Source: Anaerolineales bacterium UBA6131
GTDB taxonomy: Bacteria; Chloroflexota; Anaerolineae; UBA2200
NCBI GenBank assembly: GCA_002435875.1
Contig: DIVN01000153.1
Location: 1 to 18,394, forward strand
Reading direction: 5' to 3'
DNA length: 18,394 bases
Positions within the stretch are counted from its first letter, which is position 1. Every line of letters starts with the position of its first letter. The position numbers were made by a program, and so were the translations under genes. Of this stretch, positions 6,927 through 13,865 are shown piece after piece. Below the pieces are notes generated by a model. It was not told where the DNA came from. It ran no database searches and saw only the letters and a list, made by a program, of their open reading frames with translations.

Positions 6927-8138
6927 TTGAGCTCACCTCCAACGAAAACGGAACTGAGCGAGGCAGAAGAGCGATTCGATCGGAAAGGTGTGCTGCTGAT
7001 CGCTGCCGCCCACACCGTTCAGGACACTTTCCAGGGTTTCCTACCGCCACTCTTGCCTCTGTTTATCGGCACAATGGCACTCACCAACGCCCGAGCCGGC
7101 CTGCTGGCCCTGTTTCTGGACTTGCCATCCCTTCTCCAACCCATCTTCGGCCATGCTACGGATCGCGGCAGGCTAAAGGCATTGATTTACCTAAGCCCGG
7201 GCATCACGGCTGTGATGATGAGCCTGCTGGGTATCGCGCCAAACTACACGGCGTTGGTCGTTCTGCTACTGATGGCGGGCATAAGTCGAGCTGTCTTCCA
7301 CGCCTCGGGTCCTGCCGCAGTAGGGCACCTGTCCGGCCGGCGCCTCGGTCATGGCATGGGCATGTGGATGATAGGTGGCCAATTGGGCCCATCCCTGGGG
7401 CCGCTGCTGGTGGTTGGCGTCGTGCAACTACTCGGCGTCAGGCGCCTTCCATGGCTGATGCTGCCAGGCATTCTGGTTTCGCTGCTGCTGTTTTGGCAGC
7501 TCCGCACAATGCCTACTCTGCCGAGCAGATCTAACTCATCCCACGCACCGATGAAGCAGTCCCTGATGACAATGGCGCCCCTCATGTTGATAGTGACCGC
7601 TCTGGTGGCGACCAGGGCGTTCCTGACCTCTGCACTCAGCATCTACCTTCCCACCTTCTTGACCGAGCGTGGAGCCGCACTGTGGGTCGCCGGGGCATCA
7701 CTCTCGATGACCCATCTGGCCGGTACCGTCGGCGTGGTCTTCTCGGGCGGGCTCAGCGATCGATTCGGGCGGCGGACGATGCTCTCGATTGCCTATCTGT
7801 GCGGCCCCGTCTTGATGTTGCTTTTCCTCGCTTCTACAGGATGGGCGCAAGTCGTGATTCTTTTCTTCCTGGGCCTCACAGCTCTGTCCACCATGTCGGT
7901 GCTAATGGCTGTCGTTCAGGAGAGCTTCCCAGCGAACAGATCCCTGGCCAACGGGCTGTACCTGGCGACGACTTTTGTCGTGCAGTCCGCCATTGCCGTT
8001 GCGGTCGGAGCCATCGGAGACCACGTAGGACTGGGGCGAGCGTTTGCGGGCAGTGCCCTGGTCATGCTGTGCGGCCTTCCGCTTGTGCGCATGCTCCCCA
8101 ACAGCGCAACGCGGTCCCCATCGCCAATCGCTCCGTGA
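6927..8138 (+). CDS. MFS transporter, fosmidomycin-resistance (Fsr)-like, copy 2
   Basis: Second twelve-helix MFS protein (403 aa), clearly paralogous to the upstream gene. Both share P-P-L-L-P-L-F in helix 1, L-L-Q-P-(V/I)-x-G-H in the helix 2-3 loop, P-N-Y in helix 3, the L-W-(L/V)-(G/A)-G-A-S-L segment, and L-S-D-R-x-G-R-R in the second half. The N-terminal helix carries A-A-H-T-V-Q-D where copy 1 has V-G-H-A-A-N-D. The start is TTG at 6927 with GGCGAGGT about 9 bases upstream. It is 42 bases after copy 1, with no terminator between, so the two are probably co-transcribed. Likely an exporter of a small hydrophobic or phosphonate-type compound; the substrate is not known. Confidence 0.9.
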   Translation: MSSPPTKTELSEAEERFDRKGVLLIAAAHTVQDTFQGFLPPLLPLFIGTMALTNARAGLLALFLDLPSLLQPIFGHATDRGRLKALIYLSPGITAVMMSLLGIAPNYTALVVLLLMAGISRAVFHASGPAAVGHLSGRRLGHGMGMWMIGGQLGPSLGPLLVVGVVQLLGVRRLPWLMLPGILVSLLLFWQLRTMPTLPSRSNSSHAPMKQSLMTMAPLMLIVTALVATRAFLTSALSIYLPTFLTERGAALWVAGASLSMTHLAGTVGVVFSGGLSDRFGRRTMLSIAYLCGPVLMLLFLASTGWAQVVILFFLGLTALSTMSVLMAVVQESFPANRSLANGLYLATTFVVQSAIAVAVGAIGDHVGLGRAFAGSALVMLCGLPLVRMLPNSATRSPSPIAP

Positions 8139-8200
8139 CGATCCGCGCTCAAGCGACGATGCAGATCTCACCGAACGTTTTGCCGATGACGGTCGATGTC

Positions 8201-8271
8201 CCGGGAGGCGTGCCTCCGGCACTGTAGCTATCGCAGGCCGCAGGCGATGGTACCTCGGGCTCACTGAGCCC
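8201..8271. terminator. Cluster of three hairpins between convergent genes
   Basis: Between the converging MFS and M20 genes there are three inverted repeats. First, CCGGGAGGC / GCCTCCGG (8201-8219, two-base loop, one bulge). Second, CTATCGC / GCGATGG (8228-8250, one G-T pair, nine-base loop). Third, a perfect GGGCTC-act-GAGCCC (8257-8271) that overlaps the M20 stop codon. None has a clear T-tract on either strand, so they are not classic intrinsic terminators. They could still stall polymerase or protect 3' ends from both sides. Confidence 0.35.
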
Positions 8272-9436
8272 TCGCGCCACTCTCCACCAAGTACCGCAGA
8301 ATGCCCACGGCTGACTCCAGCTCGTTGATCTCGACATACTCCAATGCAGAGTGCGCTTGCCTGATGCTCCCTGGCCCAAACACCACGCAAGGAATGCCAC
8401 CTGGTCCGTAATGGCTGGCATTGGTGTTGTAGCGCACCCCGGCCATTTGGACACTGCCGACGACGGCACGTGCTGCAGAGTACACCTGTTGAACGAAGGG
8501 ATGCTCAACAGGTGTCTCCAGCGGGGTCTCCATCTTATGCGGCGCCATGACTTCTACGTGTGAGAGGGTATCCGGATCGAGCTCCTCGCGCAGCCACCCC
8601 TTCAGCTCTCCCAGCACCTGCAAACAAGACTCACCAGGAATCACCCGGAAGTCTATCAGCACCTCACAACGATCGGGCACGATGTGCTCAGACGTCCCTC
8701 CCCGGATCACCGACACCGTCAGCAGCGGCGCACCGCACAGCGGGTGTTGCCTTCGAGGGTACTCCACCTCCGAGCGCTTCCGGATTGTGCTCACGACTTC
8801 ATTCATGAGATAGATCGCGTTGAGCCCGTCCCAAGGGTTCGAAGTATGTGCGGCTTGGCCATGCACAACCACTCGACAGTAGATCTGGCCATCGTGCGCA
8901 GTCACAATATGCAACCCGGTGGGCTCACCCACAACAGCTCCCCAAAACCGCCTCCCCAATGTTAACAGGTGACGGGCACCGGTCATGGCATATTCCTCGT
9001 CTACCGTGGCCGCCAGGACAACCCGGCGAGCGGGCTCGACGCCTTGCTCGAGCATGGATTTCACCGCCACCATCATGGCTGCTAGAGAACCCTTTGTGTC
9101 ACAAGCCCCGCGGCCGTATACGCGCCCCTGCTCTACTCTAGGTACGAATGGGTCGGACATGCCGCCCGGGTCCACCGTGTCCATGTGCGCCTCCAGAAGC
9201 AGTGGAGTCGTCTCGGACGAATGGTTGCCGATATGCACGAGCACGTTGTCACGGCCATGCGACACGGCAAGACGCTCAACAGTCACCGGATAGGACCGGA
9301 AGTACTCACTCACGTATTCTGCCACGCGCGATTCACCATACGTAGCGTCGCTTCGTGTCACATCGCCTTCGGGATTCACGCTTGGCAACGCAATAAGGTC
9401 GCACAGCACGTCAACTACTTCGCTGCTTCCAGCCAT
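8261..9436 (-). CDS. M20-family metallohydrolase (ArgE/DapE-like deacylase or peptidase)
   Basis: Di-zinc amidohydrolase of the M20/M28 clan; relatives are acetylornithine deacetylase, succinyl-diaminopimelate desuccinylase and carboxypeptidase G2. 391 residues, the usual length. Ligands in order: His84 and the catalytic Asp86 in E-A-H-M-D-T-V; Asp113 in G-R-G-A-C-D-T-K-G (bridging ligand); the general base/ligand pair Glu147-Glu148 in V-D-E-E; Glu171 in G-E-P-T; and His362 in R-Q-A-H-S. A dimerisation (lid) domain lies at about 185-300 with G-Q-A-A-H-T at 193-198. The active site is complete. ATG at 9436 with AGGAG 4 bases upstream. It is a single-gene unit with its own promoter, divergent from DUF2284. 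No arginine or lysine biosynthesis genes are nearby, so the substrate is open. Confidence 0.92.
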   Translation of the reverse strand: MAGSSEVVDVLCDLIALPSVNPEGDVTRSDATYGESRVAEYVSEYFRSYPVTVERLAVSHGRDNVLVHIGNHSSETTPLLLEAHMDTVDPGGMSDPFVPRVEQGRVYGRGACDTKGSLAAMMVAVKSMLEQGVEPARRVVLAATVDEEYAMTGARHLLTLGRRFWGAVVGEPTGLHIVTAHDGQIYCRVVVHGQAAHTSNPWDGLNAIYLMNEVVSTIRKRSEVEYPRRQHPLCGAPLLTVSVIRGGTSEHIVPDRCEVLIDFRVIPGESCLQVLGELKGWLREELDPDTLSHVEVMAPHKMETPLETPVEHPFVQQVYSAARAVVGSVQMAGVRYNTNASHYGPGGIPCVVFGPGSIRQAHSALEYVEINELESAVGILRYLVESGARAQ

Positions 9437-9470
9437 TTCACTCCTGTCTTGCTGCTAGGGTTGGTTAGCT

Positions 9471-9499
9471 ATTGTAGTGCAACGGCAGAATGAAGTGAA
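9471..9499 (-). promoter_or_regulatory. Promoter of the M20 hydrolase gene
   Basis: On the minus strand, TTCACT (9499-9494) and TACAAT (9476-9471) are 17 bases apart: four of six and five of six matches to consensus. The expected start is near 9464, leaving a leader of about 28 bases before the ATG at 9436. It faces away from the promoter at 9502-9530, only two bases separating the -35 boxes. Confidence 0.5.
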
Positions 9500-9501
9500 G
9501 G

Positions 9502-9530
9502 TTGCTGGCGCGACCGCAGCAAAGTATGAT
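9502..9530 (+). promoter_or_regulatory. Promoter of the DUF2284 gene
   Basis: TTGCTG (9502-9507), a 17-base spacer and TATGAT (9525-9530); the -10 is five of six. The expected start near 9537 gives a short leader (about 23 bases) containing GGAGG before the ATG at 9560. The back-to-back arrangement with the M20 promoter makes shared regulation possible. Confidence 0.55.
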
Positions 9531-9559
9531 GTGGACGAGTCAGAAGAGGGAGGTAGCCC

Positions 9560-10222
9560 ATGCAACCATCCAATAGACAACTACGTGTGCTGGGTCAGAC
9601 AGTGGATGATGATACCCTACGAGCCGACCTTGAGAAGTACGTCAAGATAGCTCTGGAGCTCGGCGCCTCTGGCGCAACCGTCGTGCCGGTCTGTGAGATC
9701 GTCGTCGACGAGCGCGTTCGCCTCAAGTGCGCGGTGCCCCGCTGCAACCATCTGGGCGCCACTCCGAATTGCCCACCCTATGCCCCGGACTTGGATCTGG
9801 TGCGCAAGGCTTTGCAGCGTTACCTCTTTTCCATCTTGTTCAAGTGCGATGTGGGGCCCGCCGAGGATTATATGCCGCGACCAGCACCAACCGATGAACA
9901 GCGCATGCGTGCACTCTCATTCCATGCGCAGAGTGCTCGGTTGGCCGGCGAGCTTGAAAGACAAGCCTTCAAAGACGGTTACCACCTGTCAATGGCTTTG
10001 GGTGGAGGGAGCTGCAAAGACTATCTCTGCCACGGGGAGCCTTGCCAATACCTGGAAACTGGTAGGTGCCGGTTCCCATACCAGGCGCGGCCATCGATGG
10101 AGGCCATGGGGATCGACGTGATGAGGCTCATCTGCTGGGCGGGTTGGGAGGCATTCGCCTACGTGGGCGAGGTACAAGAGCCGCCCACCCCTGTGACAGT
10201 TGGCATCCTCTTCGTTTGCTGA
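9560..10222 (+). CDS. DUF2284 cysteine-rich predicted metal-binding protein
   Basis: Matches the DUF2284 family (COG5423-like, predicted metal-binding) by its cysteine pattern; biochemical function is unknown to me. 220 residues with 11 cysteines. The first cluster is Cys45, Cys57, Cys62 and Cys71, with the hallmark N-C-P-P-Y-A-P at 70-76. The second is Cys152, Cys157, Cys162 and Cys170 in the block C-K-D-Y-L-C with the following P-C and G-R-C-R-F-P. It is followed by A-R-P-S-M-E-A-M-G-I-D at 176-186, which is typical of the family. The arrangement suggests an iron-sulfur cluster or zinc site. No signal peptide or membrane segment, so probably cytoplasmic. ATG at 9560 with GGAGG 6 bases upstream. 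It is likely a single transcription unit with its own promoter. Confidence 0.85.
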   Translation: MQPSNRQLRVLGQTVDDDTLRADLEKYVKIALELGASGATVVPVCEIVVDERVRLKCAVPRCNHLGATPNCPPYAPDLDLVRKALQRYLFSILFKCDVGPAEDYMPRPAPTDEQRMRALSFHAQSARLAGELERQAFKDGYHLSMALGGGSCKDYLCHGEPCQYLETGRCRFPYQARPSMEAMGIDVMRLICWAGWEAFAYVGEVQEPPTPVTVGILFVC

Positions 10223-10238
10223 CGGTGCATTCGCAATT

Positions 10239-10254
10239 CGCTGCCTCTGCAGCG
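10239..10254 (+). terminator. Hairpin after the DUF2284 gene
   Basis: CGCTGC-ctct-GCAGCG is a perfect six-base-pair stem with a four-base loop, 17 bases after the DUF2284 stop. No T-run follows, so it would be a weak terminator at best. It separates DUF2284 from the cupin gene, which has its own promoter. Confidence 0.3.
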
Positions 10255-10282
10255 CGCTTCTGCATGACCACCCGTAGTCCGT

Positions 10283-10311
10283 TTGTTCTTGGCCTGGGAT
10301 ACAGGTACAAT
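10283..10311 (+). promoter_or_regulatory. Promoter of the cupin gene
   Basis: TTGTTC (10283-10288), a 17-base spacer and TACAAT (10306-10311). The expected start near 10318 leaves about 42 bases before the ATG at 10361. It may also serve the phosphoesterase and following genes, as I see no clear promoter in the 116-base gap after the cupin. Confidence 0.5.
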
Positions 10312-10360
10312 ACGATATCGGTTTTAGGACATGCCCTCATACTGCGAGGAAAGAGGACCC

Positions 10361-10711
10361 ATGGATGTCAGCGTCGTAGATACTGACGGCCAGGCGTGGA
10401 GAGCCCACGATCGGTATTCTGGTGTATACGTGCGGCGGGCAACGAACCCTGGCGTCTCCGCGGACGTTGAGGTGCGTGTCTTGCGGTTGGATCCAGGCGC
10501 CGAAATCGCTAGCCATATCCATGCGGGTTCGGCCGAGACAATCTATATTGTTAAAGGCGACGCTCTGCTCCTGCTCTCCGGTGGAGAGCAACGCTGTTCG
10601 GCTGGCTCATGTATCCACGCACCAGCCGCTCAGATCCATGCATTGCGCAACGCCGGTACGGGTGATCTCGAGATCATCGCCATATTCACCCCTGCGCTTC
10701 CGGGCAGATAG
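10361..10711 (+). CDS. Small single-domain cupin protein
   Basis: 116-residue cupin_2-type beta-barrel. Cupin motif 1, G-x5-H-x-H-x4-E-x6-G, is exact: Gly46, His52, His54, Glu59, Gly66. Motif 2, G-x5-P-x-G-x2-H-x3-N, is present as Gly82, Pro88, Ala90 (normally Gly), His93, Asn97. The metal site (three His and one Glu) is therefore complete. Such stand-alone cupins may be dioxygenases, isomerases or ligand sensors, and the sequence does not say which. I chose ATG 10361, with GAGG 4 bases upstream, over a CTC/ATG further up (10331). The upstream ten residues do not look conserved. Followed by a 116-base gap and the phosphoesterase. Confidence 0.85.
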   Translation: MDVSVVDTDGQAWRAHDRYSGVYVRRATNPGVSADVEVRVLRLDPGAEIASHIHAGSAETIYIVKGDALLLLSGGEQRCSAGSCIHAPAAQIHALRNAGTGDLEIIAIFTPALPGR

Positions 10712-10827
10712 GCGCCGAAGGACGTCCATCGTCTGTTGAGATACATGCTAGGCAGTGACAACCACACCATGTACATCTGGCTCCGACACTGTGAAGGCTC
10801 GACAAAGAGAGCCCACATGCATTACCG

Positions 10828-11466
10828 ATGAAGATCCTCGCGGTCAGCGACGAGGTTGCGCCTCAGGTCTACACGGCGAGCGCCCGCGAACGTTTCTCCG
10901 ACGTTGATCTGGTTGTCTCCTGTGGTGATCTCCCCGGCGAGTACCTCGAGTACATAGTCAGCGTCTTGGATGTGCCCCTCCTCTATGTGATTGGCAATCA
11001 TGCCAACGAGGTGACGATCACCTCTTCGGGAGAAGCCATGCTGCCCGGCGGCTGCATCAACATTGACGGACAGGTGGCTGAGTTCGGCGGCCTTGTCTTT
11101 GCTGGGCTGCAAGGCTCCATGAGATACCGCGAAGGCCCCTACCAGTACACGCAGGCTGAGATGCGCTACCGGGCTCTGGCGCTCGGCGTACGCCTGTTCC
11201 ATAAGCGAGCCCTGCGACGTCGTCGCCTTGATGTCTTGGTAACCCACGCCCCGCCCCTGGGGATACACGACGGCCAAGACGTATGTCACACCGGTTTCGA
11301 CGCCTTCCTCAAGCTGATGGACCGCTTCGAGCCGCGCTATCTCTTGCATGGCCACTGCCATGTGTACAACCGCCTGAAACCAACGGCGACCCAGTACAAC
11401 CGCACGATGGTACTGAACGTCCATCCATTCCGCATCGTCGAAGTCGAGCCGGTCACGTCGGAATAG
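10828..11466 (+). CDS. Calcineurin-like metallophosphoesterase
   Basis: 212-residue metallo-phosphoesterase. The family's metal-binding motifs appear in order: Asp8 (S-D-E-V in place of D-x-H), C-G-D-L at 32-35 (Asp34), G-N-H at 56-58, T-H-A-P-P at 139-143 (His140) and G-H-C-H at 175-178 (His176, His178). The motif I His is replaced by Val10, so one metal may be bound differently. The dimetal centre would hydrolyse a phosphomonoester or diester; the substrate is unknown. No signal peptide, so cytoplasmic. The ATG at 10828 has only a weak GAGAG-like site. The stop is 28 bases before the LOG-family gene, whose product also acts on phosphorylated nucleotides in characterised relatives, so a shared nucleotide-salvage role is conceivable but unproven. 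Confidence 0.88.
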   Translation: MKILAVSDEVAPQVYTASARERFSDVDLVVSCGDLPGEYLEYIVSVLDVPLLYVIGNHANEVTITSSGEAMLPGGCINIDGQVAEFGGLVFAGLQGSMRYREGPYQYTQAEMRYRALALGVRLFHKRALRRRRLDVLVTHAPPLGIHDGQDVCHTGFDAFLKLMDRFEPRYLLHGHCHVYNRLKPTATQYNRTMVLNVHPFRIVEVEPVTSE

Positions 11467-11494
11467 AGACGGCAGACTGCTAGGAGACAAGTCC

Positions 11495-12043
11495 ATGCAT
11501 CAATCTCGCACCGTCGCCGTCTTTGGCAGCGGCCAGGTATTGCCATCAACCGAAGTGTATGCCACGGCTTGCCTGGTCGGTCAGCGCCTTGGCCAAGATG
11601 GACTCAGCATCTGCACTGGCGGCTATGGTGGGGTGATGGAGGCTAGCAGCCGAGGGGCCAAAGAAGCCGGTGCGGAAGTCATTGGTGTGACTTGCCGGGT
11701 ATTTGGCGAGCATCGGGCCAACCAGTGGGTCGATGAAGAGATCCGCGCTGAGACGCTGCTGCAGCGCATCCAAACCATGGCGGACCTGTCACATGGGTTC
11801 ATCGCTCTGGAAGGCGGCATCGGCACGCTCACTGAGATCACCGTTCTCTTGAGCCTCCTGCAGACCAGATCGATACCTGCTCGCCCGCTGGTACTGCTGG
11901 CGCGGCCTTGGGAGGATCTTGTCTCCTTCTGTCGCAAGCAGCTCATCCTGCGTGAGGGAGACTTGAGCTGTGCGCAGATCGCATCGACTCCCGCGGATGC
12001 CGCTGAGCTGATGATCAGGGCCCTTAACGCGCCAGGGGCATAA
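11495..12043 (+). CDS. LOG-family protein (TIGR00725-like)
   Basis: Rossmann-like protein of the LOG family, long misnamed 'lysine decarboxylase'. Characterised members are nucleoside 5'-monophosphate phosphoribohydrolases. 182 residues: V-F-G-S-G near the N-terminus, G-G-Y-G-G-V-M-E-A at 42-50, R-G-A-x-E-A-G at 53-59, and E-G-G-I-G-T-L-T-E at 106-114. The last corresponds to the family signature P-G-G-x-G-T-x-x-E with Pro replaced by Glu; the catalytic-type Glu114 is kept. ATG at 11495 with GGAG 8 bases upstream. It starts 28 bases after the phosphoesterase and ends two bases before the EamA gene, so probably one operon. Soluble; the actual nucleotide substrate is unknown. Confidence 0.85.
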   Translation: MHQSRTVAVFGSGQVLPSTEVYATACLVGQRLGQDGLSICTGGYGGVMEASSRGAKEAGAEVIGVTCRVFGEHRANQWVDEEIRAETLLQRIQTMADLSHGFIALEGGIGTLTEITVLLSLLQTRSIPARPLVLLARPWEDLVSFCRKQLILREGDLSCAQIASTPADAAELMIRALNAPGA

Positions 12044-12045
12044 CC

Positions 12046-12957
12046 GTGGAGTCGTCGCGGAAACCGGCGCGTACGATTGAACTGGCGATGATTGCCCTCG
12101 TCCTCATCTGGGGCTCCAACTTCGCCATTGTCAAGTCCGCGGTCCAGCAGATTCAGCCTCTAGCCTTCAACGCCTTGCGTTTCTCGGCAGCATCGATCGT
12201 CGCTCTTTCGCTCACATGGCTTGCGGAGCGAGATCTCTCATTGCTGCCGCAGGATCGCCTCAGCGTGCTGCTGCTGGGCTTTCTCAGCAATTTCGTATAC
12301 CAGATGTTCTTCATCAACGGCATCCAGCGCACGCGCGCTGGCAACTCCTCGCTGATTCTCGCTGCTGTGCCAATCTTTGTCGCGCTGATCAACCAGATAT
12401 GGGGCCGCGAGCGCCTGCGCATCCAGAACTGGTTGGGAATTGCCCTTGCATCTGTGGGCATCGCATTGCTCGTATCTGGGGGCAAGTCCACGGTGCAGTG
12501 GAGCTCGCAGACCGCGATCGGCGACCTGCTGACTTTGGGCGCCACAATCAGTTGGGCGGTTTACACCGTGCTATCGCGGACGATCATGAGCCGCAATTCG
12601 CCGATGCGCGTTACGGCGTGGATGATGGCATCGGCCACGCCATGGATGGTGCTCGTGGCCATCCCGGACCTGCAGAAGCAAGCCTGGTCGTCGGTATCGG
12701 CGCAAAGCTGGCTCGGGCTCGTCTTCTCTGCGCTGCTCGCGACGGGGATAGGCTATTTCATCTGGAACACCGCCGTCCGCCAGCTGGGCAGTGCGCGCAC
12801 TTCCGTTTACTCTTTTCTCCCTCCGCTGGTAGCAGTCGTGGTCGCCTGGATCTTGCTGGGTGAGACCATCCAGATGGTTCAGGTGCTCTGCGGCCTGCTG
12901 ATTCTCTGTGGTGTAGCCCTGGGGCGCCAACAAACTCACAATGGCCAGCGAGCATAG
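12046..12957 (+). CDS. EamA/DMT-superfamily transporter
   Basis: Drug/metabolite transporter with two EamA repeats (about 12-145 and 157-295) and ten predicted membrane helices in 303 residues, the usual size. Signature stretches: L-I-W-G-S-N-F in helix 1, A-L-R-F in helix 2, G-I-Q-R-T-R-A-G-N-S at the helix 3-4 region, and in the second half I-S-W-A-V-Y-T, a G-I-G-Y-F-I-W-N helix and L-L-G-E helices. Inner-membrane exporter of amino acids, sugars or other metabolites; not resolvable further. The start is GTG at 12046, two bases after the LOG-family stop, with AGGGG about 8 bases upstream. Its end overlaps the esterase start by 17 bases, so the three genes are almost certainly co-transcribed. 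Confidence 0.92.
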   Translation: MESSRKPARTIELAMIALVLIWGSNFAIVKSAVQQIQPLAFNALRFSAASIVALSLTWLAERDLSLLPQDRLSVLLLGFLSNFVYQMFFINGIQRTRAGNSSLILAAVPIFVALINQIWGRERLRIQNWLGIALASVGIALLVSGGKSTVQWSSQTAIGDLLTLGATISWAVYTVLSRTIMSRNSPMRVTAWMMASATPWMVLVAIPDLQKQAWSSVSAQSWLGLVFSALLATGIGYFIWNTAVRQLGSARTSVYSFLPPLVAVVVAWILLGETIQMVQVLCGLLILCGVALGRQQTHNGQRA

Positions 12958-13786
12958 CCCAGACACCCTTTGTGCAGAACCTGGCCCGCCAAGGCGCGCC
13001 GGTACCGTCAGGTTCGACAGACAGCGCTGGTCAAGCTCAGCGCTGTGTCGGCAGATAGACGTGTTGGTGTGCGAGCTAAGTTGGGAAGAGCAGCGCCCGA
13101 GCGACCGACCTGTGATCTACCTCCTACACGGCTCAGGCCACGATCCCCAGAGTGTCCGCACCCAAACATTTTCGTCAGGAAGCCTGGCCGAGCTAGGTAC
13201 TGCGTTTCTGGTCGTGCCTGCCGGCGACAGCGGATGGTGGATTGATAGCCCTGTGCGCCCGCTTTCTAAATACTCCACCTACCTCCTTGAGCTGGTAGAA
13301 TGGACTGAGCGACACTATCCCGTGAACCGTGACCGCGAGGCTCGCGCCATATGTGGGTTCAGCATGGGAGGCTATGGCGCCATGCTCGCTGCGGCGCAGC
13401 ACCCCGAGTTGTTCTGCGCTGCGTCATCCTTGCTGGGTACGCTGGACATCGCGCAGATGTACCCTGACTATTACCGTCTACAGTACTTGTTAGGCGACAA
13501 CCCGGTAGTCTGGCAGCGCCACAATCCGATCCAATGGGTCGATAGCCTGGCCGGCACGGCGCTGCTCCTTTCTACTGCCACCCAAGCCTTCGACCGACCG
13601 CAGAATGACGCTTTTGCTCAGGCCCTGCGCTCCAGGGGTATCCCCTTTGAGTACTGCGTGCAGGAAGGCGGCCACGACATCAGCTTTGTGCGCGAGAACA
13701 TCGGCCGGCACCTGGGCTTTCATCGTCGGACATTTGAGCGATCGCGGTCTCAGGTAGCATCGCAGCGGGCTGCGCAACAAACATAG
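12941..13786 (+). CDS. Esterase-family alpha/beta hydrolase
   Basis: Alpha/beta hydrolase of the esterase D / S-formylglutathione hydrolase type (Pfam PF00756). 281 residues. Seen: the oxyanion strand L-L-H-G-S-G at 61-66, the nucleophile elbow G-F-S-M-G-G-Y-G at 139-146 with Ser141, the likely acid Asp218 in the A-F-D-R-P segment, and the catalytic His245 in E-G-G-H-D. The triad is complete. No signal peptide is visible, so it is probably cytoplasmic, although extracellular relatives exist. The first 25 residues are poorly conserved in character, and a later start is possible. ATG at 12941 overlaps the EamA gene and lacks a strong ribosome site, suggesting coupling. The substrate is unknown; a link to formaldehyde detoxification is not supported by any neighbour. 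Confidence 0.88.
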   Translation: MASEHSPDTLCAEPGPPRRAGTVRFDRQRWSSSALCRQIDVLVCELSWEEQRPSDRPVIYLLHGSGHDPQSVRTQTFSSGSLAELGTAFLVVPAGDSGWWIDSPVRPLSKYSTYLLELVEWTERHYPVNRDREARAICGFSMGGYGAMLAAAQHPELFCAASSLLGTLDIAQMYPDYYRLQYLLGDNPVVWQRHNPIQWVDSLAGTALLLSTATQAFDRPQNDAFAQALRSRGIPFEYCVQEGGHDISFVRENIGRHLGFHRRTFERSRSQVASQRAAQQT

Positions 13787-13815
13787 CCTGAGCGCATCTG
13801 CTCAACAACACCAAT

Positions 13816-13832
13816 GGGTGCTAGTTGCACCC
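13816..13832. promoter_or_regulatory. Inverted repeat upstream of rpiA
   Basis: GGGTGC-tagtt-GCACCC is a perfect six-base-pair inverted repeat with a five-base loop, 30 bases after the esterase stop and 33 bases before the rpiA ATG. It could be an operator for a dimeric regulator of the sugar-phosphate genes or a weak terminator for the esterase operon. No T-tract follows on the plus strand, which slightly favours an operator. Confidence 0.35.
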
Positions 13833-13865
13833 TAGACAATGAACATCATGAAGGAGAAGAGGAAA

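Noticed and set aside
6881..7534. Plus-strand frame of 217 residues at the start of the second MFS gene
   Set aside because: It overlaps a clear membrane protein in another frame; the product is Arg-, Gly- and His-rich without motifs.
10822..11496. Antisense frame of 224 residues across the phosphoesterase
   Set aside because: It is exactly opposite a gene with all phosphoesterase motifs, has no ribosome site and no family features.
12216..12863. Plus-strand frame of 215 residues inside the EamA gene
   Set aside because: It is in the wrong frame within a ten-helix transporter; the product is Ala/Arg/Gly-rich and has no helices.
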